Shown here piece by piece: positions 55,389 through 64,000 of a DNA stretch of 64,000 nucleotides. A model generated the notes under the pieces. That model searched no databases and had not been told where the DNA came from. It worked only from the letters and a program-made list of their open reading frames with translations. A program made the position numbers and the translations under genes. The stretch comes from DASQPR01 sp963797675. Lineage in GTDB: Bacteria; Actinomycetota; Actinomycetes; Mycobacteriales; Micromonosporaceae. Within the stretch, counting starts at the first letter, position 1; every line of letters begins with the position of its first letter. The stretch lies in NCBI GenBank assembly GCA_963797675.1, contig CAWCQQ010000002.1, positions 2,542,001-2,606,000 of the forward strand, read 5' to 3'.

Positions 55389-56057
55389 GTGACTCAGACA
55401 ACGCTTCCCACGGTTGCCGCCGTGGAGACGGACGCACGCAATTCGTCGTTTCGCCGTACGGCGGCCGGTCTCGGCCTGATCGTCGGCCCGCTACTGCTGG
55501 TGGCCGCAAACGTGGCCAGTACGCAGGCCGACTCCGACACGGCCGCCGGCCTGACAACGCTCGCACACCACGGCGGCCGCGAGCAGCTCTCCATCGTCCT
55601 GTTCCTGCTCGGCTTCACGCTGATCATCCCCGGCGCCTTCGGCATGCTGTCGCTGATCCGAAACCGGGGCCGGATCGTCGGCAACATCGGGATTTGCCTC
55701 GCCATTCCGGGCTTGATGGCCTTCGCCGGCCTGGTCAGCAGCGGCATCGCGAACGTCGGCATCGCACGCGCGGTACCGCCGAGTCAGGGTCTGATCATCA
55801 TGAAGTCGGTCGAGGCCGGTGGCGGCGCGGCTGCGCTCGGCGTCATCGGTTTGCTCGCACTCCCGTTGGGCCTGATCCTGCTCAGCTTCGGCGTGTGGCG
55901 GGCGCGGCGGGTCCCGATCTGGTCGCCGCTCCTGGTGCTCGTCGGATTCGTCGCGGTCACCGTCGGCGAAGGGCTGATCGGCGGCGTGGTCGGGGACCTG
56001 CTGATGCTGGCCGGCTTGGGCTGGGCGGGTCTGGCGATCCTCCGGTCGGCCGACTGA
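55389..56057 (+). CDS. Integral membrane protein (DUF4386-like)
   Basis: A 222-residue protein with six or so hydrophobic helices starting at GLGLIVGPLLLVAAN (residues 27-41) and a short Thr-rich N-terminus. No catalytic residues recognised; it resembles the DUF4386 multi-helix family. GTG start. It is divergent from the sensor kinase with about 160 bases between, so it is the most likely local target of the two-component system. A 35-base palindrome follows its stop. Confidence 0.75.
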   Translation: MTQTTLPTVAAVETDARNSSFRRTAAGLGLIVGPLLLVAANVASTQADSDTAAGLTTLAHHGGREQLSIVLFLLGFTLIIPGAFGMLSLIRNRGRIVGNIGICLAIPGLMAFAGLVSSGIANVGIARAVPPSQGLIIMKSVEAGGGAAALGVIGLLALPLGLILLSFGVWRARRVPIWSPLLVLVGFVAVTVGEGLIGGVVGDLLMLAGLGWAGLAILRSAD

Positions 56058-56076
56058 TTCGTCGCGGCACGAACGA

Positions 56077-56111
56077 CACCACGGTGCACGCATGATGCGT
56101 GCACCGTGGTG
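56077..56111. terminator. Bidirectional hairpin terminator, 17-bp perfect stem
   Basis: Bases 56077-56093 and 56095-56111 are perfect reverse complements around a single G. It lies 20 bases after the membrane-protein stop and 29 bases before the end of the convergent beta-lactamase gene, so it can terminate both. Confidence 0.8.
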
Positions 56112-56139
56112 ACAGGTCAGGCGCCGGGCTCCCGACGGC

Positions 56140-57526
56140 TCATCCGGTCGTCGTCGGCGCGCGGGTGAACAATCGCCCGGCGAGGTCGACACCGACGACC
56201 GCGCCGCTGCGGTCGCGCGTGAAGAAGCCACGCTGGCCCTTCATACCGCCCTCGGTGAGGATGTACTCGTCGCCGTCGCCGGGCAACAGGCCGATGGCGG
56301 CCGGCGCATAGTCCGGGGGCAGTTCGGTGTCGGACGCTGCGCGGATCTCCGGTTTGATCCCGACCGCGAGCGTGAGCCCGGCATCGCCCGCGGCGATGGT
56401 GAGCGTCATGGCGTCGATGTCGTAGCCCCCGACGATCTGCGCGGCCTGCGCCGGATCGTGTGGCAGCGGTTGCGGGTCGCGGTCGACCACGCCCAGGTAG
56501 TGCTCCAGCGCCCAACGGACGACGGCCTGGTTGAAGGGGATACCGTCCGGACCGGCGTTGGACATCGAGACGACGGCGAAGCCTCGCTCGGGAACGGTGA
56601 GCGAGCTCTGCGAACTGGCCGTTGGCCGACCCGCCGTGCCCGACGGTGCGTACGCCGTCCACGTCGCGCAGGAACCAGCAGATGCCGATGCCGTCGCCGA
56701 GCGTACTAGCCCGCAACGCGACGGTCTGCTCCTTCATCCGGTGCAGCAGGTCGGCCGGCAGGACCCGCTCGCCACTGTCCGCACGACCGTCGCCGAGATG
56801 GAACCGGGCCCAGCGAAGCTGGTCGGCCACCGAGGAGGCCACGCCCCCGCCTGGGTTGCGGCTGCGCGGGCCTCGCCACAGGCGCGCGACCGACAGCGTT
56901 CCGTCATCGCCGGGGTTGTGACCGACGGCGAACCGCCGGGTCATGACATCTTCGGGCGCGAAGAAGCTGTGTGACAGGCCCAGCGGTTCGAATAGAAGTG
57001 AGGCAACGGCTTTCTCGTACGGCGTGCCGGTGACGTTCTCGATTACCCGCCCGAGCAGGCTGTAGGCCGCTTGGCTGTAGGAGGCCCGGACGCCCGGCGG
57101 CGCGATCTGCTCCAACTCGGCCAGCCTCGCCACGAAGCCGGCCAACGCGTCGTCCCCCTCGCCGGTGTCGACGAGGAGATCCCACCCGAGGCCTGCGGTG
57201 TGGTTGAGCAGGTTCAGCACGGTGATCTCCGCCGCGGCGCGCTCGTCCGCGAGTACGAGTTCGGGAACGAAGCGGCGTACCGGTGCGTCCAGCTCGACCC
57301 GGCCGTCCGCGACCAGGCGCATCAGCGCGGTCGCCGTGTACGTCTTCGTGATCGATCCCTGCACGAACAGTGTGTCCCGGTCGACCGGCAGCGGGTTGTC
57401 GATGCTCGTCACGCCGTGACACGCGTAGATCTCCCGACCGTCCATCAGCACCCCGACCGCCACGCCCGGGATCCCGAACTCCGTGGCCGTCGCCTCGACG
57501 AACTCGGCCAGCTTGTGCTGTGACAT
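56140..57526 (-). CDS. Serine beta-lactamase-like hydrolase, class C/EstB type (one frameshift)
   Basis: About 461 residues after removing one base near 56605. The SxxK nucleophile motif is Ser58-Ile-Thr-Lys61 in VQGSITKTYTATAL. YSQ in ASYSQAAYSLLG takes the YxN place, and HGGSANGQF is the HxG/KTG equivalent. The C-terminal 130 residues (in the second frame, PERGFAVVSMSNAGPDGI...) are a lipocalin-like beta domain. No signal peptide, so it is probably a cytoplasmic esterase, D-amino-peptidase or lactonase rather than a true antibiotic-resistance enzyme. It is repressed, by inference, by the divergent TetR. Confidence 0.87.
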
Positions 57527-57566
57527 GTCCGTTCCTCTCGTTTCTGTTCGCGCCGGACCGCGATGA

Positions 57567-57640
57567 CTTGCACAATGTTCAAGTGAACCCTAAAGCATGA
57601 CTTGAACGGCGTGCAAGTCGTTTCTTGAACCGTGTTCAAG
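57567..57640. promoter_or_regulatory. Three-copy TetR operator, CTTGmAC-N3-GTkCAAG
   Basis: Three 17-base inverted repeats lie between the divergent beta-lactamase and TetR genes: cttgcacaatgttcaag at 57567-57583, cttgaacggcgtgcaag at 57601-57617 and cttgaaccgtgttcaag at 57624-57640. All share CTTG(A/C)AC, a three-base centre and GT(G/T)CAAG. They lie within 115 bases of both starts. Confidence 0.85.
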
Positions 57641-57659
57641 CGGCCGTTATCGTGGGTGC

Positions 57660-58371
57660 ATGCCGCGTGACACGCTGACCCGCGAACAGATCGTCCAGAG
57701 CGCCATGGACCTGCTGGACACCGAAGGTCTGGAAGGCCTGAACATGCGGGCGCTGGGCGACCGGCTGGGCTCCGCGGCCACCGCGGTCTACTGGCATGTG
57801 GGCAGCAAGGGCAATCTCATCGCGCTCGCCGGCGACCAGGCATGGAACGAGATCGCGCTGCCCGACCTGACCTCGATCGACTGGCGTACGGCGGCCACCT
57901 CCATGGCCACCGACCTGTACGGCATGCTCACCCGCCACTCCTGGCTGGTGCAGGCCTTCGGCTCCTTCCTGGTATTCGGCGCCGGGTAAGGCCCGCCACG
58001 ATGACCACAGCCTCGCCATCTACGAGGCGGCCGGCTTCCTCGGCGCGCAGGCGGACCAGGCGTCGGCGGCCGTCTTCACCTATGTGCTCGGCAACGCGCT
58101 CGGCTCCGCCGCGGCGGCGTCGCTGACCAGGAAGCTCAGCCGCGATGGCGGTGACGCCGAGGTGCTGATGCGCGACGGCATGGCGAAAGCCGCCGAGGTT
58201 GCATCGCAGTTCCCGCGGCTGCGCGTCCGCCTCGAAACAGCGGCCGCCACCGATTACGCGGCGGCGCCCGACCACAGCTTCGAGTTCGGCCTCGATGCCA
58301 TCCTCGACGGTCTGCAGGCGCAACTCGTCGCCCACCGTACGGCCGCCGACCGGAACACCCGCAAGCCATAG
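57660..58371 (+). CDS. TetR family transcriptional regulator (one frameshift)
   Basis: About 236 residues after removing one T in gccgggtaagg near 57990, which makes a false stop. The helix-turn-helix is LTREQIVQSAMDLLDTEGLEGLNMRALGDRLGSAATAVYWHVGSK; the C-terminal domain (AIYEAAGFLGAQADQASAAVF..., DHSFEFGLDAILDGL) is of the TetR_C type with AGFL/FEFGLDAILDG signature. ATG start 20 bases after the third operator copy. It probably represses itself and the divergent hydrolase. Confidence 0.9.
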
Positions 58372-58391
58372 CGGCAGCGATGGTCCCGCGA

Positions 58392-59678
58392 TCAGAGGGT
58401 CGCGTCCGACATCCCTTGGCGTGCCGGCGTTCCCGAGGTTTCGCCGTCGCGGCGGACGGCACCGGCGAAGAGCCGCGCGACGAGCACGACGGCCATCGGG
58501 ACCACGGCGCCTACCACGAGACCGGTTCGCAGACCGGTGCCGCCGTCGTACGGGAGCAGGCGAGCCAGATCATGCAGGAGGCCGCCGGTGCTCGTAGCGG
58601 TCTCGGCGACGGCACCGGTGATCCACGGCCCGCCCGCGCCCCCGGCGTCGCCGAAGACGGCCAAAATGCCGAACATCGCCGCTCCGCCGAGCGGGAAGTG
58701 TGCGGCGGTCAGGCTGAACGTGCCGGGCCACAGCAGGCTTACCGCGAGGCCGCACAGCGCGCACCCGAAGAGACTGACTATTGGATTGGCCGCCAGCGCC
58801 GCAACCAGATAGCAGGCGGTCGCGAGGCCGCCGCAGCAGATCAGGGCCGGTACTAGTGGGACCTTCGCACCCCACAGCCCGTACGCGATCCGGCCGATGC
58901 CCATGAGCACTGCGAACAGGCACGGCCCGGCGAGGTCGCCCCAGACCTTGGACAGCCCGAGGCCTTCCTGAGCGAACAACGACGACCATTGCGACATGGT
59001 CAGTTCGGCAGCGCCGGCGCACAGCATGAGGACCATCGCGGCCGCGAACGCAGGCGCGCGAAAGAGGGCCCGGAGCGGCGTGCGGTGCTCATCCGCGACA
59101 GTGGCCGGTATCGGCACTCGAAGAAGCAGAAGCATGTTGACCATCGGTACGAGCGCCCAGATGAGTGGCAGCACGTACCACGATGCCGGCCCGAACACGG
59201 CGAGCATCAGCGTGGTACCGGCGACCACGGCAACCTGACCCCAGCAGTAGAACGAGTGGAGCAGGCTCATCCGGGCCGCCTTCCCGCCCGACGCGATCGG
59301 CAGCGCGTCAACGACCGGGCTGACGAGCACCTCGATCAGGCCGCCGCCGATTGCGTACACCACCACCGCGAGGGTGAGACCGGCATAGGGCGAGGGCAGC
59401 ATGAAGGGGGCACCGGCGAGCAGCACCAAACCCAGCACGCACAGCAGGTGGGCGAGGACCAATGGCCTGCGGAAACCCATCCGGTCGACGATCCGGACGG
59501 CGACGATGTCGGTCAGCAGCTGCGTCGCGAAGTTCAGCAATACCAGCCGACCCAGCATCTCCAGCGGCACGTGATAGCGCGTCTGGAACACGATGAAGAG
59601 CACCGGCGCCAGGTTGTTGACGATCGCCTGAGTGACAAAGCCCAGGTAGCAGGCACGGCGGGTCGAATCGTACGTCAC
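58392..59678 (-). CDS. Major facilitator superfamily transporter
   Basis: A 428-residue twelve-helix transporter. It begins MTYDSTRRACYLGFVTQAIVN, has the A-like loop RIVDRMGFRRPLVLAH between helices 2 and 3, and a second half starting at FRAPAFAAAMVLMLCAGAAE. It resembles fucose/glucose-type (FucP-like) MFS permeases in its GGGLIEVLVSPVVDALP segment, but the substrate is uncertain. It converges on the TetR gene. Confidence 0.87.
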   Translation of the reverse strand: MTYDSTRRACYLGFVTQAIVNNLAPVLFIVFQTRYHVPLEMLGRLVLLNFATQLLTDIVAVRIVDRMGFRRPLVLAHLLCVLGLVLLAGAPFMLPSPYAGLTLAVVVYAIGGGLIEVLVSPVVDALPIASGGKAARMSLLHSFYCWGQVAVVAGTTLMLAVFGPASWYVLPLIWALVPMVNMLLLLRVPIPATVADEHRTPLRALFRAPAFAAAMVLMLCAGAAELTMSQWSSLFAQEGLGLSKVWGDLAGPCLFAVLMGIGRIAYGLWGAKVPLVPALICCGGLATACYLVAALAANPIVSLFGCALCGLAVSLLWPGTFSLTAAHFPLGGAAMFGILAVFGDAGGAGGPWITGAVAETATSTGGLLHDLARLLPYDGGTGLRTGLVVGAVVPMAVVLVARLFAGAVRRDGETSGTPARQGMSDATL

Positions 59679-59790
59679 GCCGCCTCCCGCCGGTCCGTCG
59701 CCGCAGCGCGGCCGTCGCAGGCCCGGAGCCTACCGCCGGTCGTACGTGCGCCGGTCCCCGCAGGCAGGCCAACTGCCGTACCGTCTGCCC

Positions 59791-60681
59791 ATGCGCGTTG
59801 GATTCGTACTGCCTATGGGCGATGTGACCCTGCCCGACGTCCCGGTCACCGGGCCTGAGATCTTCCAGATGGCCCGCGAGGTCGAGGCGGCCGGCTTCGA
59901 CTCGTTGTGGATCTTCGACCACCTGCAGTCGTCCGAGGACGACGCCACCGAACCGACCGGCAGCTGGGAACCGTGGACGCTGCTGGCCGGTCTGGCCGCG
60001 GTCACCGAGCGGGCCAAGCTCGGCACGATCGTTACCTGCACCAGCTTCCGGCCGCCGGCGCTGTTGGCCCGGATGGCCCACTCGGTTCACGAGATCAGCG
60101 GCGGCCGGCTCATTCTGGGCCTGGGCGCGGGCTGGCACGAACCGGAGTACATCGCGTTCGGATACCCCTTCGACCACCGATACAGCCGGTTTGTCGAGGC
60201 GTTGACGATCATCCGGGACATGCTGGTCGACGGCTCGTCGACGTTCTCCGGGACGTACTACGAGACGGTCGACGCGCGCCTGCTGCCGCCTCCGACCCAA
60301 GCAACGCCACCGATCCTGATCGGCACCCACGGACCGAAGATGCTGACGCTCACCGCGCAGCACGCGCAGGCGTACAACACCGCCTGGCACGCGTTGCCGG
60401 GCCCGCGCTGGATGAAGGCCCGCGACGCCATGCGGGCGGCCTGCGACGCGGCCGGCCGCGACTCGACGACCTTGACCACGACGGTCGGTCTGCTGGTCAA
60501 GCCCGACGACGCAGCCGAGGATTCGTTCGGGTTGGCGTGCGATCCGCAGGTGTTGGCGGACGCATTCCGGGCCTGGGAAGCCGAGGGCGTGGACGACGTG
60601 ATCCTGTTGCTCGACCCGGTGAGCCGGTCGCGGGCGGAGCGGGTGACGCAGGCGTTGAGGCTTTATCGTGAGGTCACATGA
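59791..60681 (+). CDS. LLM-class F420-dependent oxidoreductase
   Basis: A 296-residue luciferase-fold enzyme: MRVGFVLPMGD, AAGFDSLWIFDHLQS, VTERAKLGTIVTCTSFRPPALLAR, SGGRLILGLGAGWHEPEY, and PPILIGTHGPKML. This is the flavin/F420 subgroup common in actinomycetes. The ATG follows ccgtctgccc; no clear ribosome site, and the start could be leaderless. It is divergent from the MFS gene. Between it and the GNAT gene are about 150 bases with nothing recognisable. Confidence 0.9.
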   Translation: MRVGFVLPMGDVTLPDVPVTGPEIFQMAREVEAAGFDSLWIFDHLQSSEDDATEPTGSWEPWTLLAGLAAVTERAKLGTIVTCTSFRPPALLARMAHSVHEISGGRLILGLGAGWHEPEYIAFGYPFDHRYSRFVEALTIIRDMLVDGSSTFSGTYYETVDARLLPPPTQATPPILIGTHGPKMLTLTAQHAQAYNTAWHALPGPRWMKARDAMRAACDAAGRDSTTLTTTVGLLVKPDDAAEDSFGLACDPQVLADAFRAWEAEGVDDVILLLDPVSRSRAERVTQALRLYREVT

Positions 60682-60835
60682 CGCGCAATCAGCGCTAGAC
60701 TCAGCGACGGATTCCGGTCCGGGAGCATGACCCGGTCTCCGCGCTCTGCGCTGGAGAGAAGCAGCCCGTCGAACGCGCGTTCACCCGCAGCGACGACGCG
60801 AGGTCTGACGCCGTATGGCTTGGTACGTTGCCGGC

Positions 60836-61327
60836 ATGCCTTTCACCGTTGACGTCGCCGGGCTCGACGACTTTCCGGCGTTCCTCGCGTCGGCCGAAGC
60901 GTTGGTAGCGACCGACGCCGGACGATTCGACGCGGACGCAACCGATCTCGGCTGGGCGGCCACGACCGGCGTCGCGTACGGCACCGCACTCCTTGCCGGT
61001 GACGACAACCTCGTGCTTCTGGCCCGAGACGAGGGCAGCGAGCGGGTTCTCGGCCATCTGGTCGCCCGGTTGAGCGGTCCCGGCAGCGTCCATCCGATCG
61101 TCGTTGCCGAGTTGGAGAGCATCCACGTCTACCCGGATCATCGTGGCCAAGGCATCGGCGATCGGCTGATGACGGCATTTCTGGCGTGGGCCGTGGAGAA
61201 AGGCGCGCAGCGAGTGTCGGTGACCGCGTACGCCGCCAATGACGGCGCCCAACGCTTCTATGCGCGGCACGGATTCGGTCCCCGATCGGTCGTCCTCGAT
61301 CGGGACATATCGCGCCGGGATCAATAG
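60836..61327 (+). CDS. GNAT family N-acetyltransferase
   Basis: A 163-residue acetyltransferase. The acetyl-CoA loop is VYPDHRGQGIGDRLM (R/Q-x-x-G-x-G/A), preceded by the ELESIHV strand and followed by VSVTAYAANDGAQRFYARHGF. It starts MPFTVDVAGLDDF; an upstream GTG seven codons earlier is possible. The acceptor is unknown. Its stop is four bases from the end of the convergent exonuclease gene. Confidence 0.9.
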   Translation: MPFTVDVAGLDDFPAFLASAEALVATDAGRFDADATDLGWAATTGVAYGTALLAGDDNLVLLARDEGSERVLGHLVARLSGPGSVHPIVVAELESIHVYPDHRGQGIGDRLMTAFLAWAVEKGAQRVSVTAYAANDGAQRFYARHGFGPRSVVLDRDISRRDQ

Positions 61328-61331
61328 TCGG

Positions 61332-62250
61332 TCAGGCGACCCCGGCGATCGCATCGACGAGGCGTTTCGTGGCACCGGCGAGGTTGTAGGACTCGGCCAG
61401 CTTCATCAGAGCATCGGCATCGCGAGGACCGGACGTCGACAGCGCCATGTCGCAGCTCGGGCAGCGCCACATCGCGGGCGACCTCGACAACCTTGGGAGC
61501 GACCGCGAGATAGTCGGCCGCCGCGATCAGCTTCGTACGCAGGCCGGGTGCGAAACCGGCGGCCGGATCGTCGAGCGCGGCGACGATTGCGGCGAGGCTG
61601 CCGTACGTCGTGATCAGCCGTGCCGCGGTCTTCTCGCCGACGCCCGGTACGCCCGGCAGGCCGTCGCTCGGATCGCCGCGCAGTGCCGCAAAGTCCGCGT
61701 ATTGTGCCGCCGCCACGCCGTATTTGGCCTGGACGAATGCGTTGTCGCAGACGTCCAGGTTGGCGATGCCCTTGCCGCAGTAGAGCAGCCGGATCGGTTT
61801 CGTGTCGTCAATCAACTGGAACAGGTCACGGTCGCCGGACACCACCTCGACGGGTGCCGGCTGGGTCGTTGCCAGCGTGCCGAGGACATCGTCGGCCTCG
61901 AAGCCGGTCGCGCCGACGGCCGGGATGCCGAACGCGGCCAGGACGTCCAGAATGATCGGCACCTGCGGCGACAGGTTGTCCGGAATCACTTCGCCACCCG
62001 CCGGTGCGACCCGATGCAGCTTGTACGTGCTGATCAGGTCGACTCGCCAGGCCGGCCGCCAATCGTGGTCGAACGCGCAGACCAGCCGATCCGGCTTCCG
62101 CGTTTTGATCAGCGTGGCGAGCATGTCGAGCAGGCCGCGTACCGCATTGACGGATTGCCCGTCGGGCGCTCGCGCCGCCGATTCGGGGATGCCGAAGAAC
62201 GCGCGAAAGTAGAGGCTCGGCGTGTCGACGAGGAGCAGGGGTCGGTCCAC
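61332..62250 (-). CDS. 5'-3' exonuclease / flap endonuclease-like (PolI N-domain family; one frameshift)
   Basis: About 305 residues after removing one C near 61440; the repaired tail reads DADALMKLAESYNLAGATKRL. The metal-binding acidic residues lie in LLLVDTPSLYFRAFFG, CAFDHDWRPAWR, GFEADDVLGTLA and VVSGDRDLFQLI, followed by the helix-hairpin-helix LPGVPGVGEKTAARLI. It is a stand-alone relative of the DNA polymerase I exonuclease domain, probably acting on RNA primers or flaps in repair. Confidence 0.92.
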
Positions 62251-62344
62251 CCTCGGAGCGTAGCGCGTGCCGCTTCACGACACGCGCTGCGATCTTTTGG
62301 CGGCGAAGTTCCGGCGCCTGGTGAACGAACGTTAAGCTAGCCGG

Positions 62345-63457
62345 GTGGCGACGATTGCAGATCTCTTCACGCCGGCCAGGCTGGACGCGGCCCAGAGCGC
62401 CGTAGCGGCGGCCGACCTGGACGCTATTCTCCTGACCCCGAGTGCCGATCTGCGCTACCTGACCGGCTATGCGGCCCATCCGCTGGAACGCCTCACCTGC
62501 CTGGTCGTACCGGCCGAGGGTGAAGTCACGCTGATCGTGCCGAAGCTGGAACGCCCCGCCGCCGAGGCGTCGCCTGCGCTCGGCACCGGTGTGCGGATCG
62601 TCGACCACGCCGACGGCACCGACCCGTACCCGCTGGTTGTCGGCGCGCTCGGCCAGCCGGCCCGGATCGGTCTCGGCAACCGGATGTGGGCCGAGCATGC
62701 GCTGGCCATCCGTCATGCGCTGCCCGGCGCTGAGCAGTATCTCGCCGGTGACGTGATGCGGGAACTGCGGATGCGCAAGTCCGAGGTCGAGGTCGAGGCG
62801 CTCGCGTCGGCGGGTTCGGCGATCGACACCGTACATGCGCAGATGGGCGACTGGCTGTTCGTCGGCCGTACGGAGGCGGAGGTCGGCGCGGACATCGCGG
62901 ACGCGATCCGGATGTCGGGCCACGCGAGCGTGGACTTCGTGATCGTGGCGAGCGGCCCGAATGCGGCCAGCCCGCATCACGAGACGTCGCACCGGGTGAT
63001 CATGAGCGGGGATCCGGTCGTGGTGGATATCGGCGGCACGATGCCGTCCGGTTACTGCTCCGATTCGACCCGGACCTACGTCGTCGGCAGCCCGCACGAT
63101 GACTTCGTGTCCTACTACCGGGTGCTGCACGAGGCGCAACAGGCGTCGGTCGACGCGGTACGGCCCGGTGTCACCTGCGAATCCGTGGACGCCGCGGCAC
63201 GCGACATCATCGCCGCCGCCGGATTCGGAGACGCGTTTCTGCACCGGACCGGTCACGGTATCGGCATGGACGGGCACGAGGAGCCGTACATCGTTGCCGG
63301 CAACACGTTGCCGCTGGAAAACGGGATGGCCTTCTCCATCGAACCGGGTATATACCTAGCCGGGCGCCACGGTGCTCGGATCGAAGACATCGTCGTGTGC
63401 ACCGATGCGGGCGTACGGCGGCTCAACATCCTCTCGACGGAATTGGTGCAGCTGTGA
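62345..63457 (+). CDS. M24 family Xaa-Pro-type aminopeptidase
   Basis: A 370-residue pita-bread-fold metallopeptidase with a creatinase N-domain. Metal ligands in order: VVVDIGG, SDSTRTYVV, GHGIGMDGHEEPY, FSIEPGIYL and ARIEDIVV. It starts with a GTG (VATIADLFTPARLD). It releases N-terminal residues before proline or acts on a related imide bond. Its stop overlaps the acyl-CoA dehydrogenase start (gtga). Confidence 0.93.
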   Translation: MATIADLFTPARLDAAQSAVAAADLDAILLTPSADLRYLTGYAAHPLERLTCLVVPAEGEVTLIVPKLERPAAEASPALGTGVRIVDHADGTDPYPLVVGALGQPARIGLGNRMWAEHALAIRHALPGAEQYLAGDVMRELRMRKSEVEVEALASAGSAIDTVHAQMGDWLFVGRTEAEVGADIADAIRMSGHASVDFVIVASGPNAASPHHETSHRVIMSGDPVVVDIGGTMPSGYCSDSTRTYVVGSPHDDFVSYYRVLHEAQQASVDAVRPGVTCESVDAAARDIIAAAGFGDAFLHRTGHGIGMDGHEEPYIVAGNTLPLENGMAFSIEPGIYLAGRHGARIEDIVVCTDAGVRRLNILSTELVQL

Positions 63458-64000
63458 CTGTGGAGAGAATCCTGCCGAATGACGAGTCCGCCGCGTTGAT
63501 GGAGCTCGCGACCGATCTCGCCGACCGCGAACTCGCGCCGCGCGTCGATGATTTCGAGACCCGCGGCGAGTTTCCCCGCGACATCATCCGCACGCTGGGC
63601 CGTTCCGGTCTGCTCGGCCTGCCGTACAGCGAGGAGTACGGGGGCGGCGGCCAGCCGTACGAGATCTATCTGCAGGTTCTGGAGGTTCTGGCCAGTCGCT
63701 GGGCGGCGGTCGCCGAGGCGGTGTCGGTGCACACGCTGGCGTGCTACCCGGTGGCCACCTTCGGGTCCGATGAGCAGCGCGCCGCGCACCTGCCGGACAT
63801 GCTCGGCGGCGACCTGCTCGGTGCGTACTGCCTCTCCGAGCCGCAGGGCGGTTCGGACGCGGCCGCGCTGACCACGAAGGCCGTCCGCGACGGCGACGAT
63901 TACGTGCTCTCCGGGACGAAGGCGTGGATCACGCACGCCGGCGTCGCCGACTTCTACAACGTGTTCGCCCGGACCGGCGGCCCCGGTGCGGCGGGCATCT
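63454..64000 (+). CDS. Acyl-CoA dehydrogenase (3' part outside window)
   Basis: GTG-started frame reading MTVERILPNDESAALMEL to the window edge, 182 residues so far. It has the FAD/acyl-CoA signatures YCLSEPQGGSDAAAL and SGTKAWITHAGVADFYNVFART, with GLLGLPYSEEYGGGG in the N-terminal domain. It oxidises an acyl-CoA to the enoyl-CoA using FAD. Its start overlaps the M24 stop, so the two are coupled. Confidence 0.92.
   Translation, partial: MTVERILPNDESAALMELATDLADRELAPRVDDFETRGEFPRDIIRTLGRSGLLGLPYSEEYGGGGQPYEIYLQVLEVLASRWAAVAEAVSVHTLACYPVATFGSDEQRAAHLPDMLGGDLLGAYCLSEPQGGSDAAALTTKAVRDGDDYVLSGTKAWITHAGVADFYNVFARTGGPGAAGI

Noticed and set aside
56140..57526. A true antibiotic-resistance beta-lactamase
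   Set aside because: No signal peptide, the second motif is YSQ rather than YxN, and a C-terminal beta domain is fused, as in esterase/peptidase relatives.
1..64000. CRISPR arrays, tRNA or rRNA genes, insertion sequences or prophage
   Set aside because: I saw no regularly spaced repeats, cloverleaf-type sequences, transposases, integrases or phage structural genes on either strand.

Overview
The window is high-GC DNA from a mycothiol-making, proteasome-bearing actinomycete. The evidence is a complete pupylation/proteasome locus (ARC/Mpa, Dop, Pup, PrcB, PrcA, PafA, PafB, PafC), the mycothiol ligase MshC, two F420-type luciferase-like oxidoreductases, TatA/TatC, and many GTG starts. Short intergenic repeats of the 'gtgacggagcgcagcggaggc' type point loosely to Micromonosporales-like genomes; I would not name a genus.

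Layout. 0-5.9 kb: a methyltransferase, an ECF sigma factor with a membrane partner, a secreted beta-propeller protein, a DUF1684 protein and an M20 peptidase. 5.2-17 kb: a conserved actinobacterial housekeeping block (acidic protein, DUF5703, UppP, histidine phosphatase, DUF3090, SCO1664-type kinase-like protein, MshC, PAC2), interrupted by a sulfotransferase/methyltransferase pair. 17-19.3 kb: a small decaying stretch (macro-domain protein, Nudix remnant, tiny ORFs, strong palindromes). 19.3-26.4 kb: a MocR/PdxR regulator, a HAD phosphatase, a MacB/FtsX-like ABC exporter and a phosphotransferase. 26.4-44.2 kb: the proteasome superlocus, with RecB-type nuclease, site-2 protease, TrmI, ferredoxin, ARC, Dop, Pup, PrcBA, PafA, a MarR/hydrolase insertion, DUF3866, PafBC and TatAC. 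44.2-52.5 kb: DagK, a HAD hydrolase, a second sigma/membrane-protein pair, a Ski2/Mtr4-like helicase, a protein kinase-like gene and a decayed DUF6036 toxin with its partner. 52.5-59.7 kb: a NarL-type two-component system, a membrane protein, a TetR/beta-lactamase divergon with three operators, and an MFS transporter. 59.7-64 kb: an LLM oxidoreductase, a GNAT, a 5'-3' exonuclease, an M24 peptidase and the start of an acyl-CoA dehydrogenase.

How the genes work together. Dop makes Pup ligation-competent and also depupylates; PafA ligates Pup to proteins; the ARC ring (C-terminal QYL) feeds pupylated substrates to PrcBA; PafBC is the linked WYL-type DNA-damage regulator. TatAC exports folded proteins. 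UppP recycles the cell-wall carrier lipid and MshC makes the mycothiol precursor.

A dominant technical feature is about 30 single-base frameshifts in about 22 otherwise well-preserved genes, including usually conserved ones such as arc, prcB, prcA, pafA and tatC. By my count about nine in ten are +1 insertions. Removing them restores family-typical lengths, so they look like consensus errors from an insertion-prone sequencing method rather than biology. A few lesions cannot be explained that way and look like true decay: the Nudix remnant, and a nucleotidyltransferase that has lost its catalytic core. The best candidate for an undescribed system is the kinase-like SCO1664 / zinc-ribbon DUF3090 / histidine-phosphatase module next to mshC.
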